Shown here one piece after another: positions 54,846-64,000 of a stretch of DNA of 64,000 bases (the first letter of the stretch is position 1; the number at the start of each line of letters is the position of its first letter). This DNA is from Torymus aiolomorphi (lineage: Eukaryota > Arthropoda > Insecta > Hymenoptera > Torymidae): the NCBI GenBank assembly GCA_036365515.1, contig CM070874.1, positions 216,536,942 to 216,600,941 of the forward strand, in the 5' to 3' direction. Below the pieces are notes generated by a model. The model was not told the origin of the DNA, searched no databases, and saw only the letters and a list, made by a program, of their open reading frames with translations. A program made the position numbers and the translations under genes.

Positions 54846-55031
54846 TTCGCCTTGTTAAGACCAGCGTCAGCGTCCCTTGCGACCAAAATCTGAACTACTT
54901 ATTGAAGGATAATAAACTTTTCTTCATATACCGCTCTGCGCTCATGCTAATCAGCTGTGTTTATCCTTCAATAAGCAGTTCGGATTTTGTCGTGAGGGGC
55001 GCTGACGCTGGTCTTAACAAGGCGAATATTC
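54846..55031. mobile_element. 185-bp foldback MITE
   Basis: Arms of about 65 bp: TTCGCCTTGTTAAGACCAGC..TTATTGAAGGATAA and its inverse. ATA lies outside both ends (TATATTCGCC / GGCGAATATT), so TA or ATA could be the target duplication. Confidence 0.7.
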
Positions 55032-55413
55032 CCGTGTCTAGCCGATGGCGACCTAACCTTACACATCTTTACACACACAGATGTTACAAATGTTATCATA
55101 TCGTCGTGAGTTAGTTTAAAATTAAAATTAGTTAATTAATATATATTCAAAGATCTCAAATAGTCAACTGGTGATAGAAGAATTCATCTATTCATATATC
55201 AATCAACGGGGGTTTTATTAGATAAGTATTGGACATCAACATTTTAAATGGTTACAATCATTTTTAAAAAATTGATACATTGTGTGAATTTTTTTTATAT
55301 TTACAGATTATACAAGATTTGTTTACAGTCACTGAAATTCGATTTTTAATTAACTTGGATGGTTGTACAACGTAGACAAATGCTGAAAGCCTTATTCATT
55401 CTATTTTGAATAT

Positions 55414-55563
55414 GTAATATAGCCAATAATGTTGAGGATTTCTAATTGTGTACTGTCCGAAAAATCTAATTTTGAATTAGCAAAAATGAACGAGTGCCCT
55501 CATGACCCTGCTGGTTATCTTATTATTAATGGACAAGAAAAAGTTATTTTAATACAAGAACAG
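55414..55563 (+). pseudogene. POLR3B: Fragment of RNA polymerase III second-largest subunit
   Basis: One frame reads [20 protein letters not shown] then [20 protein letters not shown] and VILIQEQ before diverging to a stop. This is the protrusion/lobe segment of the eukaryotic RNA polymerase second-largest subunit, and the LRxxNCVL and [12 protein letters not shown] wording fits the Pol III subunit (RPC2) best. TAG precedes the fragment and no other exon was recognised, so this is a pseudogene piece or transduplicated host exon. Pol III against Pol II or Pol I assignment is from memory of the family. Confidence 0.7.
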
Positions 55564-57571
55564 ACGCTGAAAATTTTTCATGAGATATAATTTTAGAAGA
55601 ATATTAAAAATTTGTCTTCGTATTAGACAGGACGAATAGAGGACTTGGATGTCCATGAAGAAAATGACAGTTTCATTGCTTTCAATGAATAACACATAAA
55701 ACAAACAACAACTAAGATGTTTATTTAGACAGTATTGGATTCGAAGTACGAAAAAAGTATTATGTTTTGAAGTAAATTTCTAAAAATAAGAAAAAAAAAT
55801 TGTGATTTTCATAGTTCGTCTATCTAGTTGAAAATTATATTCATAATAAAATTGTTGCGATTATTAAAAAATGACATCTAATCAGTGTTTTGCATAATAA
55901 ATAAAATAAAATACCGGTATGATGTGTTGCATGAAGTGCATATATAATCAAATGACATGATAACAAATAACATAGTGATTAAAAAATAAATCAGTGTTTT
56001 GTGTAATATAAAAAAATAAAATACTGGTAAAATGTGTTGCACGAAGTGTTATATCAAATTTTAAAACTTACAATTTCTGGTCACTGATCTAGAGAACTTA
56101 GTATGTGGTAAAATCAAAATTGGAAAAATGTTTAAAAATTCGGTTGTTAAAAATCTATAATTATGTTTTCTTACTGTTTTGATAACAATTAGATATTACA
56201 TATAAAATTACACAGCTTAACCTGTTAATTATGATCACAAAACCTAATAAGCGATTGAACTAACAGCATCAAAATTGTCTAATATTATAAAAGTACATAT
56301 TAAAGTAATATCATATTACGCAAAAAAACTAATGTAACGTATGTGTTATAGATTTTGTAATATAGTAAAACTCAATGTATAAAGAATGCAATGCTGACTT
56401 GTCAGTTTTAAAGTGTCCTGGACAACTATTAAGTTGGCAAGTCTCACTTAGTAGAAGTCTGCGAAATACATAAGGATGTATTATAACAACAGGTACCCTG
56501 AAATGAGTTCATATACACTGACTAAACTCAGAAATTAACTATATGAACTAATATGACCAGCGACATCTGCCTACCCGTATCGCATCTAACCACACACACA
56601 GCACTTTTATGATATCCCCCAGTTCCTAATTATCTATCCCCTCACATTCTAAAGCACTAACACTTCAAGATCACTGATAGAGCTGGAGAAGCTGCAAATT
56701 GAGGCCCGATGGCCCAGGGCAGGCACTACTCCATGCATGACAGTCTACTCAGAATTATCTAATAGCCATCTGGGAGGAAAATACTGATAGAGACTGACAT
56801 GTGTGTCTCAATCTCAAGGGCTGCCTCACAGCAGGGATGAACAAAACACCTGAACAGATTAGCCACTGGTCTGGGAGACAAGCGAGGAGAGTTGAGCACC
56901 TAGAAACCATATATAACTAATGAATAGATGACACAAAAAAACATTACCATATAAAAGAAAAGTCTGGTTGTTGTTCACTATTCTCACTGCACCAGCTACC
57001 TGTAACAATTAGAGAGGAAAGACTGGAACCTTATTCGTTGTTTCATTGCTGAAAACACCTCCAGTCTGAGAGTCACTGAAGGCACCAGCAGTTGATTAAC
57101 TATACACAGAGCCACTAGTATAAGCGTTAAACGCACACATGGGTAGTTGAGTATCTGAAAACCACATATATGACTAATAAATAAATGAGCCAAGCAACAT
57201 CACCACACTCAAGAAAGATTCTGCAGCAGTGCCCACCGTTTACTCTCGGCGCCAGATACCTGTAGCAAGAGAAAGTACCATCAGCTTAGCTATCAGAGAG
57301 GTTAGGAACGAGAAGGGGCTTACGAAATTTGCTCTCGCCGTCGACACGCTGCCTTTCTATGTCTCTGACGAATATCATCATTAATCAGTAACACGATGAA
57401 AGGGGCGACATTCTCCAGGGCGGCGTATTGCAACAGCCGTCATCACTGCAGGGAATGCCGGGAGCCGGCGATTGTTGACATAACACACCATGGACATATG
57501 CGAGCGCACGCCGCCGTAGTGCCGCAGTCAACACAGACTCACTAGGGCTAGTAGCAGAAAGCGCGCGCCAT

Positions 57572-57573
<2 letters not shown>
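55564..57573. other. Spacer with ~254-bp direct repeat
   Basis: No gene recognised. GTTGAG.A.CTAGAAACCATATATA-type sequence at about 56,893-57,000 recurs at 57,146-57,250, with GCACCAGCTACCTGTAACA and GCGCCAGATACCTGTAGCA at matching offsets. The last 250 bp become CpG-rich, so a promoter or 5' exon is possible near 57,400-57,570. Confidence 0.4.
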
Positions 57574-57657
<84 letters not shown>

Positions 57658-57672
57658 TTATATATATATATA
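57574..57672 (+). repeat. (TA)n microsatellite
   Basis: About 99 bases of TA with two interruptions near 57,646 and 57,658. Confidence 0.95.
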
Positions 57673-58338
57673 CCAGTTACCATATCTTATATACAGAGAG
57701 CGCTCACGGTCGCGTGGGTCGCATGCGTCTTTCCGCTGATGCGAACGCACTATACACAGCCGAGATAGCCGTTAGCGGTTACGGCTGCTGTACTCAGCAC
57801 GCACGCAGCACTAAGACAGATTATACCATTGCCGAATGCACCCGTGTTGATTTTTCTCTTTTTGTTTTTCTCCTATTCGCGGTATTAGTGTATGTGTCCA
57901 TGTGCCTCGAGTATTTTTTCGTAATTGTATACGGTATATGTATAAGTTATACGAATACCAATGAGCGATTAGTCTACAGTTTTCTTTAAAACTGTGTAAA
58001 ATTTAACTTTATATTTTTGTATTAATCGGGAGTAATGAAATGGTATTTTTCCTTATATTATTCAAAAGCATTTTACTTAACGCAAAAATTTCAAGTACAA
58101 AAGTTGTGGATAACATTGAAATAAAATTTGTTTTCTATTCAACATTTGCATAAATAAAAATAAAAACTATTATTATAATTCAAATAGAAATTATGAAAAC
58201 AATGTTTTTAATTTCAAATATAATTGCAATCATAGTACTTATATATTTAATATTCCTATGTGCACTTTAATCATATCAATTAATAATACTTAATTAATTT
58301 ATATATGAATCATAGACTATTGAAAAGTTATCTACTAC
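57673..58338. other. Spacer with weak ORF
   Basis: A 91-codon ORF (57714-57989) ends in a hydrophobic segment (FSLFVFLLFAVLVYVSMCL) that could span a membrane. No homology recognised and no promoter evidence, so it is not called as a gene. The rest is AT-rich. Confidence 0.2.
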
Positions 58339-60350
58339 ATATGGGAGCGTCCAGCAGAAACGGGCCACCGAGCGCGCGCGGTGCCTTTTTTCGCGTAAAA
58401 GGCGATCTGTTTAACTCGCTCATAATCGTATGCTGCGTCTTTGAAAAAAAAACCAAGGACCTATATCGATAGATTTTTTTCTGCTCTTTCCAACTGCGCT
58501 ATTGTTTTTATTGCGAAACGCTTTCTTCCGGACGAAAACTCGAGTTGAATATTGAAAGCCATTTTTCTCAAAGTATATCATGTTTTTTCTTCAAAATAAA
58601 CTACACCATTGGAAAGTACAACTCTTAAGCTTCAAAACCCTATCTTGGAGAAGTTGGAGAAATAAAGGGTTTAAAAGTAACAACATGAAAAATACAGCGC
58701 CGAGGGTCCGCGCGAGCCCCTCGCGCCCGTGCGTACGGCACGTTTATCGTGTACCAAGTCTCTGAAAAAAGAACTAAGGACATAGATCGATAGATTTTTT
58801 CCTGCTCTTTCCAATGATGCTATTATTTTTATTCCGAAACGCTTCCTTCTAGTTGAAAATTCCATTTGAATGTTTAAACTCTATTTTTTCAATAAAATAT
58901 CAGTCTTTTCTTCAAAATGAATTATATTCTTCAAAAGTACAAGTCTTAAACTATAAAATATTATATTTTTAAGTTGAAACATGAAAAGTTCAAAAATAGT
59001 AAGTTCAAAAAGACAGCGGCTGCCCGAACTTTTTACGCTATGCTCAAGGGCGGATTAATACACGCGATGTGCTATTTCGCCCTTTCATTTTTGTAAATAT
59101 AAAATGTTTTGTAACTTACAATGCCAATGCGTGGACATAATTTTGTGGATCTAGTTGTAACTGTTAGTATAATATTACAATGAACTTTGTTCATTTATAT
59201 AACAAAATTTGAAAAACATAATATATTAAACATAAAAATATCCATGAACGCACTGAAAGCAGTGAAACAGAAATTTAAAATAACCTTATAGATTGTTTAA
59301 TCTGGCATTACAATATTACCTTTTCCTTTAAATTCTAATTTTTTTACATTTTTTTGATTTTATAAGAATTGTCCTTTTTGCGACATCCGCTTCGTTCTTT
59401 GTTTGAGTTTTAAGTACTTTTTCTTTTTTGATCGGTGGATATAATTGAGAATCTTCTGACGCTGAAAATCTTTTAAGTTCTAACTTTTTGGCATCATTTA
59501 ATAATTTAATACAATGAAACAATTGAGTTCCAGGTATTGTCTTAGGTGAGGCTAGCCTGTTTTGTAGCTTCGATGAATGCTTTCTTTCATCAAAAGGATT
59601 ACAGCAACGATTTAAAATGTTAGACATTTTATTAAGCTTTTTTTTATTAAGGCAATAAGACAAAGGGGCAAAGTAATAAGGCATGTGCATAAAGCACCTG
59701 GCTAGTGGGCGACGCAGGCCTCTATTTAAGCCCGCGGGGTGATGTTTTTCATTGAAGGTGGCGCGCTTGGTGCTTGCCATCTAGCGGGCACTTCGGGAAC
59801 TAATCCCGAACAGAAGCATTTCGGAATAAAAATAATAGCACCATTGGAAAGAGCAGGAAAAAAATCTATCGATATATGTCCTTAGTTCTTTTTTCAGAGA
59901 CTTGGTACACGATTATTAGCGAATTGAATAGAGCGTGCACTTAAACGTGCCGTACGCACGGGCGCGAGGGGCTCGCGCGGACCCTCGGCACTGTCTTTTT
60001 CATGTTGTTACTTTTAAACCCTTTATTTCTCTAACTTCTCCAAGATAGGGTTTTGAAGCTTAAGAGTTGTACTTTCCAATGATGTAGTTTATTTTGAAAA
60101 AAATACATGATATACTTTGAGAAAAATGGCTTTCAATATTCAACTCGAGTTTTCGTCCGGAAGAAAGCGTTTCGCAATAAAAACAATGGCACCATTGGAA
60201 AGAGCAGGAAAAAATCTATTGAGGTGCTTGTTTTTTTTTTTTTCAAAGACGCAGCATACGATTATGAACGGGTTAAACAGAGCGCCTTTTACGCGAAAAA
60301 AGGCACCGCGCGCGCTCGGTGGCCCGTTTCTGCTGTACGCTCCCATATAT
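58339..60350. mobile_element. 2-kb foldback element with ~0.5-kb arms
   Basis: Left arm (58339-about 58,855) and right arm (about 59,812-60,350) are inverse copies. The outer ends are ATATGGGAGCGT and ACGCTCCCATAT, with the GC-rich block CGGGCCACCGAGCGCGCGCG just inside. Arms contain tandem sub-blocks (GGAAAGAGCAGGAAAAAATC appears twice per arm in inverse sense). The 0.95-kb loop holds one ORF. No certain target duplication. Confidence 0.8.
59328..59627 (-). CDS. ORF in the foldback loop, CCNPF start
   Basis: The 150-codon frame from 59780 probably starts at the internal Met of MSNILNRCCNPFDERKHSSK (59627), giving 99 codons of basic, Lys-rich protein ending KRTILIKSKKCKKIRI. I recall a similar Cys-Cys-Asn-Pro-Phe opening in uncharacterised proteins from parasitoid wasps; no function is known to me. 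It may be a captured first exon or the remains of the element's own gene. Confidence 0.35.
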   Translation of the reverse strand: MSNILNRCCNPFDERKHSSKLQNRLASPKTIPGTQLFHCIKLLNDAKKLELKRFSASEDSQLYPPIKKEKVLKTQTKNEADVAKRTILIKSKKCKKIRI

Positions 60351-60544
60351 CTATATGCATGGAATTAAAAGTCATATAAGTGTAGAATTAAAAGGCAAAT
60401 TTTCTATAAAAATAATAAATATCTATTAGTAAATGCATAATTTCCATTTAAATTTTACTGCAGAGATGCATTTATGTGTATTCTAATGTTAATAACGATG
60501 AAAATAGGTATTACAATTAATGCAATAATAAAATTATAAGGTTT

Positions 60545-60690
60545 TCTGAGCATTGCGGGCGTACCTATTATGTAAAAACGAAGTTTTTACATAGGGAGGG
60601 GGCGGGCAACGAGCGAAGCGAGGAGCAATTGTATGTGGTGGCGGGGGGGATGGCGTGCCGAAGGCACGCTGGAGGGCGCAGCCCCCTTAG
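60545..60690. repeat. Cluster of short GC-rich palindromes
   Basis: In 145 bp lie TATGTAAAAAC-GAA-GTTTTTACATA (60569-60593), CGAGCGAAGCGAGG (about 60,608), GCGTGCCGAAGGCACGC (about 60,653) and GGAGGGCGCAGCCCCCTT. The style matches the 10-12 kb intron repeat and recalls bacterial REP elements. Function unknown. Confidence 0.55.
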
Positions 60691-60698
60691 TTTAATCA

Positions 60699-60993
60699 GG
60701 GCCCGTATTATGAATACGTCTCGACTCGGCACACAACGTTTGGTCACGGTGACATACGACACACGACATCGGCAAGCGCCGCGAGTGACATACTTTCAGG
60801 AATGAAGGAACAGCGGAAAATGGGAATAGACCGGCGCCATATCACTATCATGTGCAAAGGTCTGTTCTCATCTTTTCACTGTTCCTTCATTCCTGAAAGT
60901 ATGTCACTTGCGGCGCTTGCCAATGTCGTGTGTCGTGTGTCACCGTGACTAAACGTTGTCTGTCGAGTCGAGACGCATTCATAATACGGTCCC
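60699..60993. mobile_element. 295-bp foldback MITE
   Basis: Ends GGGCCCGTATTATGAATACG and its inverse (CGCATTCATAATACGGTCCC). Arms of about 120 bp, loop near 60,815-60,870. No clear target duplication. Confidence 0.75.
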
Positions 60994-60999
60994 AGACAC

Positions 61000-61310
61000 G
61001 TAAAAGCCTGCCCCACCTGCTTTTTACATGTATATTAGATTTCACGTGTCCCCAAGCCCATCGCGTGTCCATAAGCCTGACCCACCTGGCTTTTACGTGT
61101 ATATTAGGTTTTACGTGTCCCTAAGTCCATCGCGTGCCCGTAAGCCTGCCCCACCTGGCTTTTTCGTGTATATTAGGTTTTACGTATCCCTAAGCTCATC
61201 GCGTGCCCGGAAGCCTGCCCCACCTGGTTTTTACGTGTCCTTAAGTCCATCGCGTGCCCGTAAGTCTGCCCCACCTGGCTATAACGTGTATATTAGATTT
61301 TAAGTGTCTC
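61000..61310 (+). repeat. ~68-bp minisatellite, about five units
   Basis: GTAAGCCTGCCCCACCTGG, then TTTTTACGTGTATATTAGG, TTTTACGTGTCCCTAAG, CCATCGCGTGCCC recur about every 68 bp. One unit is shortened to about 53 bp. Less regular related units (GTACGGGTCTTCAAG) continue to about 61,440. The ORF across it is a translation of the repeat. Confidence 0.85.
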
Positions 61311-61525
61311 TAAACCTGTACCGAGTATGTACGGGTCTTCAAGTTTTTACGTTTCCGTAAGCCAGTGCCAGTACGAATGTGTATGGGCCTATAAGCTTTT
61401 ACGTTTCAGTAAGCCAGTACCAAGTGTGTACGTGTCTTTAATTTTTTATACAGGGAATGTTTGTTCTTGCAATTTGTCACATGATTTTATTTCTTTGCAA
61501 TTGTAAAGCAATGTTATTATTCCAG

Positions 61526-63388
61526 ATGACAAAATCAACGATCCTGATTATACTCAAAAAAATACCAAGGAAACCAGCAAGTCAATAGATCAGAGTCAGC
61601 ATACATCACACGTTCTATTAAATGGATCAAGCAATTTACTATTGCAGAAGTAAAAAAATACAAATAACGTAGAACCACCAAATTATGAAATTATAAAAAT
61701 ACAAGCTGTTGAGAAAACGGAAAAAAGTGTAAGACGCATCCATATGTGTTCGTTTTGTGATAAAGATCAGACAAATTTAAAGAGACACCTAAAGCGAAAG
61801 CATGCGAATGAAGCTGAAGTACAAAATATGATTAAACAGTCTACAAATAATTTAAGAAGTAGAAAACCCATGCGAAAGTTATTACGTGCTGGAGATCATA
61901 TTTATAACACAAATAAACACTTTAGTAAAGGTAAAGGCATCGATTTTATGTATTCACTTAGTCTTTTTTGATCAAATTCACTTAGAGTACTTATTTATAT
62001 TTTACAGGTGATTTTCGAGTTGCAAGAACTCCCTAAACTGAAAATAGAGAAGTGTGAGAGTATGTACTTGTCCTATATGCACATCAGGAATTTATCAAGT
62101 GGAATTTAGAAGGCACTTCAATCGTTGCAATGGTACTTCTGCAACGGGACAAACGTGTAGAAATCTCGCTCAGCTAGGGCGCCAAGTATTTGCTTGCTGT
62201 CATCCATTAGCAAGTGATAAATTAAGAAATAATATTATTTCCCGGATGAGGAACGATAAAGTTTTAAGAGCCATTAGATTCGACAAGGTTTTAATTGAAT
62301 ACGGCAATGAAATTTGTGAGAGTTTACGCGGACAACAACATAAAGCAAACATATGTGCTAAATTGAGACGCTTGGGTAGATTAAAATTAATTCTTAAAGT
62401 AGAAAATTTTTCAGATATTTTAATTGCGGCAAAAAGCCTAAGTGTAATATCAGCAATTGAGAAAATGGGATCAGATCCATTAAACTCCAAAGCTGAATTT
62501 TTGAAGTTTCCAACTCTGGTTGAAAATTTAGCGACACTTATTAAACAAGTTGCTGGAACGCACAGCGTTTTATGTTTAAGAGAGAATAATCTTCAAATAA
62601 AGGGAACTACTGATCATTTCATACAATGTATTACTAACGATTATACAAAAAGGTTATCGAGAATGGTAGCAGAGTCGCATGCAGTTTATCGGCGGCAAAA
62701 GAATCAAGAATTGCCGACGGCTGAAGATATTCATTTACTCTACAGTTATTTAGCAAATATCAGGAAAAGATGTTATAATTAATTCATTGGAGAAAGAATT
62801 TAATGAAGAAGTGTATTTAGATTTACTGAAAAGTACCTTAACATCATTGCAAGTATTCAATAGACGAAGGCCAGGGGATGTGGAACGGATTTTTTTACTT
62901 GATTATAAAAATGGACAGATGATGAAAGAAGGTTCCCAACTTGAATACAATAAATTGACGGCAGATATGCGAGATCTGATGGACGAATTTGCAATACTCG
63001 AGGAAAGTGGAGCAACAATATTAAGCTATTGGTACCGCCCGATGTGTTGCTATGTCTTAATAAAATAGTCTCTTTAAGACATAAATTAAACATAAGTTCC
63101 AAAAATGATTACCTCTTTGCTTTACCGAAAACGCCTTTGTACAAAGTGCGTCATCCATCTGCATACGTCCTACTACCACAAAGCTCCGCAGCCATTTAGC
63201 GACGAAATGCATCGAATTAAACCTAAATGACGCTGAGCTAGGAGATTTGGCGGCGTACATGGGTCATCATGTTGACATTCACAAGTGACATTATAGGAAA
63301 AATGTAACGAAGCGAGATATTCCGTAATTTCTAAAATTCATCAGTAAAGCTTTAGAAACAAAAAAATCTAATGATGAATCAGATTCAG
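61526..63388 (+). pseudogene. Crypton-like tyrosine recombinase with N-terminal zinc fingers
   Basis: Exon start after TTCCAG at 61526; in-frame TAA at about 61,651. A first finger (CSFCDKDQTNLKRHLKRKH, 61744) and a second one after an intron (about 61,931-62,010) follow: CPICTSGIYQVEFRRHFNRC. A helical region (62054-62782) precedes the catalytic part: NRRRPGDVERIFLLDYKNG (62787 frame) fits Arg box I. TKLRSHLAT with AELGDLAAYMGHHVDIHK and HYR (about 63,180-63,297) fits the second Arg/His box, the GH box and the Tyr nucleophile of tyrosine recombinases. A TGA at 63286-63288 falls two residues before the Tyr. Further frame changes near 62,050, 62,783 and 63,020. Dead. GTATGT at 63389 may be a donor. 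Crypton assignment is from motif order. Confidence 0.6.
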
Positions 63389-64000
63389 GTATGTCATCAA
63401 TATCATTTTATTACAAAATAAAATTTTTGTAAACTTTTATTCTATATATATTTATATACATATATGTGTGTTTGTGGGTGGGTGGATTATAGACTGTTAT
63501 GAGCTACATTTGCACCCTTATATAAAGGTATTTCTGCAATGGAACCCTGGGTGCTAAGCAAATGACAAATTAAATAACAATAATTTAACGCGCCCCCATA
63601 GTAATCTCGATCAATATTAGCTAGTTTATAAATAAATAATTAACAAACAACTCAAGTAGGAATTGATGATTAACAAGCAATAATCAGTTATTAACTAATC
63701 AACCTTAACAAATAGTAATTACTCCCTTATATGATTCAATAACAAGATCAACACGTTAACAAATAAAGTGAGATTAGCAATAAAACCTAATTAAACGATA
63801 CTAATCTACGATTAAACTAATGACTACTTAAACAATAAATAATAGCTGTAAGGAGGGTAATAATAATAATTAACGACAGGCGCGTGCAATAATAATTAAT
63901 TAGATAAGCTCGCTCGGGTAGGAAAAACTCTGTTACAGGAGTCATCCCAAGGACGAGCGACAGACAACAACACGAGTGACCTTCAAAGGCAAGCGACGGA
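63389..64000. other. AT-rich right end, no gene seen
   Basis: Short ATATAC-type and TGTG repeats near 63,445-63,485, then anonymous AT-rich sequence. Confidence 0.4.

Noticed and set aside
61028..61303. 91-codon ORF with SPSRARKPAPPGF repeats
   Set aside because: Direct translation of the 68-bp minisatellite.

Overview
This looks like a piece of an AT-rich insect genome. Introns with GT..AG ends, long microsatellites, foldback MITEs and arthropod-type BEL, Ty3/Gypsy, mariner and Polinton elements all point that way. The set of decayed transposon proteins recalls parasitoid Hymenoptera, but that is inference only. No rRNA, tRNA or CRISPR array was seen. Most coding sequence belongs to mobile elements, and nearly all of it is broken.

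Layout. 1-12.8 kb: a diverged satellite-like array, a split gene ending in a BEN-like domain and an acidic tail (exons 8.5-12.8 kb, possible 5' exons at 1.6-2.0 kb), a decayed CACTA/Tnp2-type transposase (3.7-7.7 kb), two foldback elements and a 1.7-kb palindrome-rich intron. 12.8-16.2 kb: MITE, perfect palindrome and a 234-bp tandem repeat. 16.3-23.3 kb: a BEL/Pao retrotransposon on the minus strand, split in pol by a complete 1.29-kb mariner with TA target duplication. 24.1-25.4 kb: a large foldback.

25,695-41,329: an entire Polinton/Maverick (15.6 kb) with terminal inverted repeats starting AG and near-identical 6-bp target duplications. On the minus strand it carries a terminal DVQGF-type gene, major capsid, minor capsid and a PLA2-like/protease fusion. 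On the plus strand follow packaging ATPase, two Polinton-specific proteins and an integrase with chromodomain. Then come a spliced minus-strand family-B DNA polymerase, a second DVQGF-type gene, a tiny acidic ORF, and a proline-rich ORF on the minus strand. Most units have a TATA box 30-60 bp before the ATG, and four share a 3' stem-loop. Together these genes would copy (PolB), integrate (INT), package (ATPase), mature (protease) and build a double-jelly-roll capsid. This copy is dead: catalytic codons and frames are lost in several genes, while ATPase, minor capsid and the polymerase core stay open.

41.5-46.4 kb: a ~460-bp tandem repeat, a 226-bp pure (TC)n tract and a small TTAA MITE. 46.4-52.1 kb: a decayed Ty3/Gypsy element lacking integrase. 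52.2-55.6 kb: a pogo-like deletion derivative, a CpG-rich stretch, a small MITE and a recognisable fragment of the RNA polymerase III second-largest subunit. 55.6-64 kb: microsatellites, a 2-kb foldback with ~0.5-kb arms, short bacterial-REP-like palindromes, a minisatellite and a decayed Crypton-like tyrosine recombinase.
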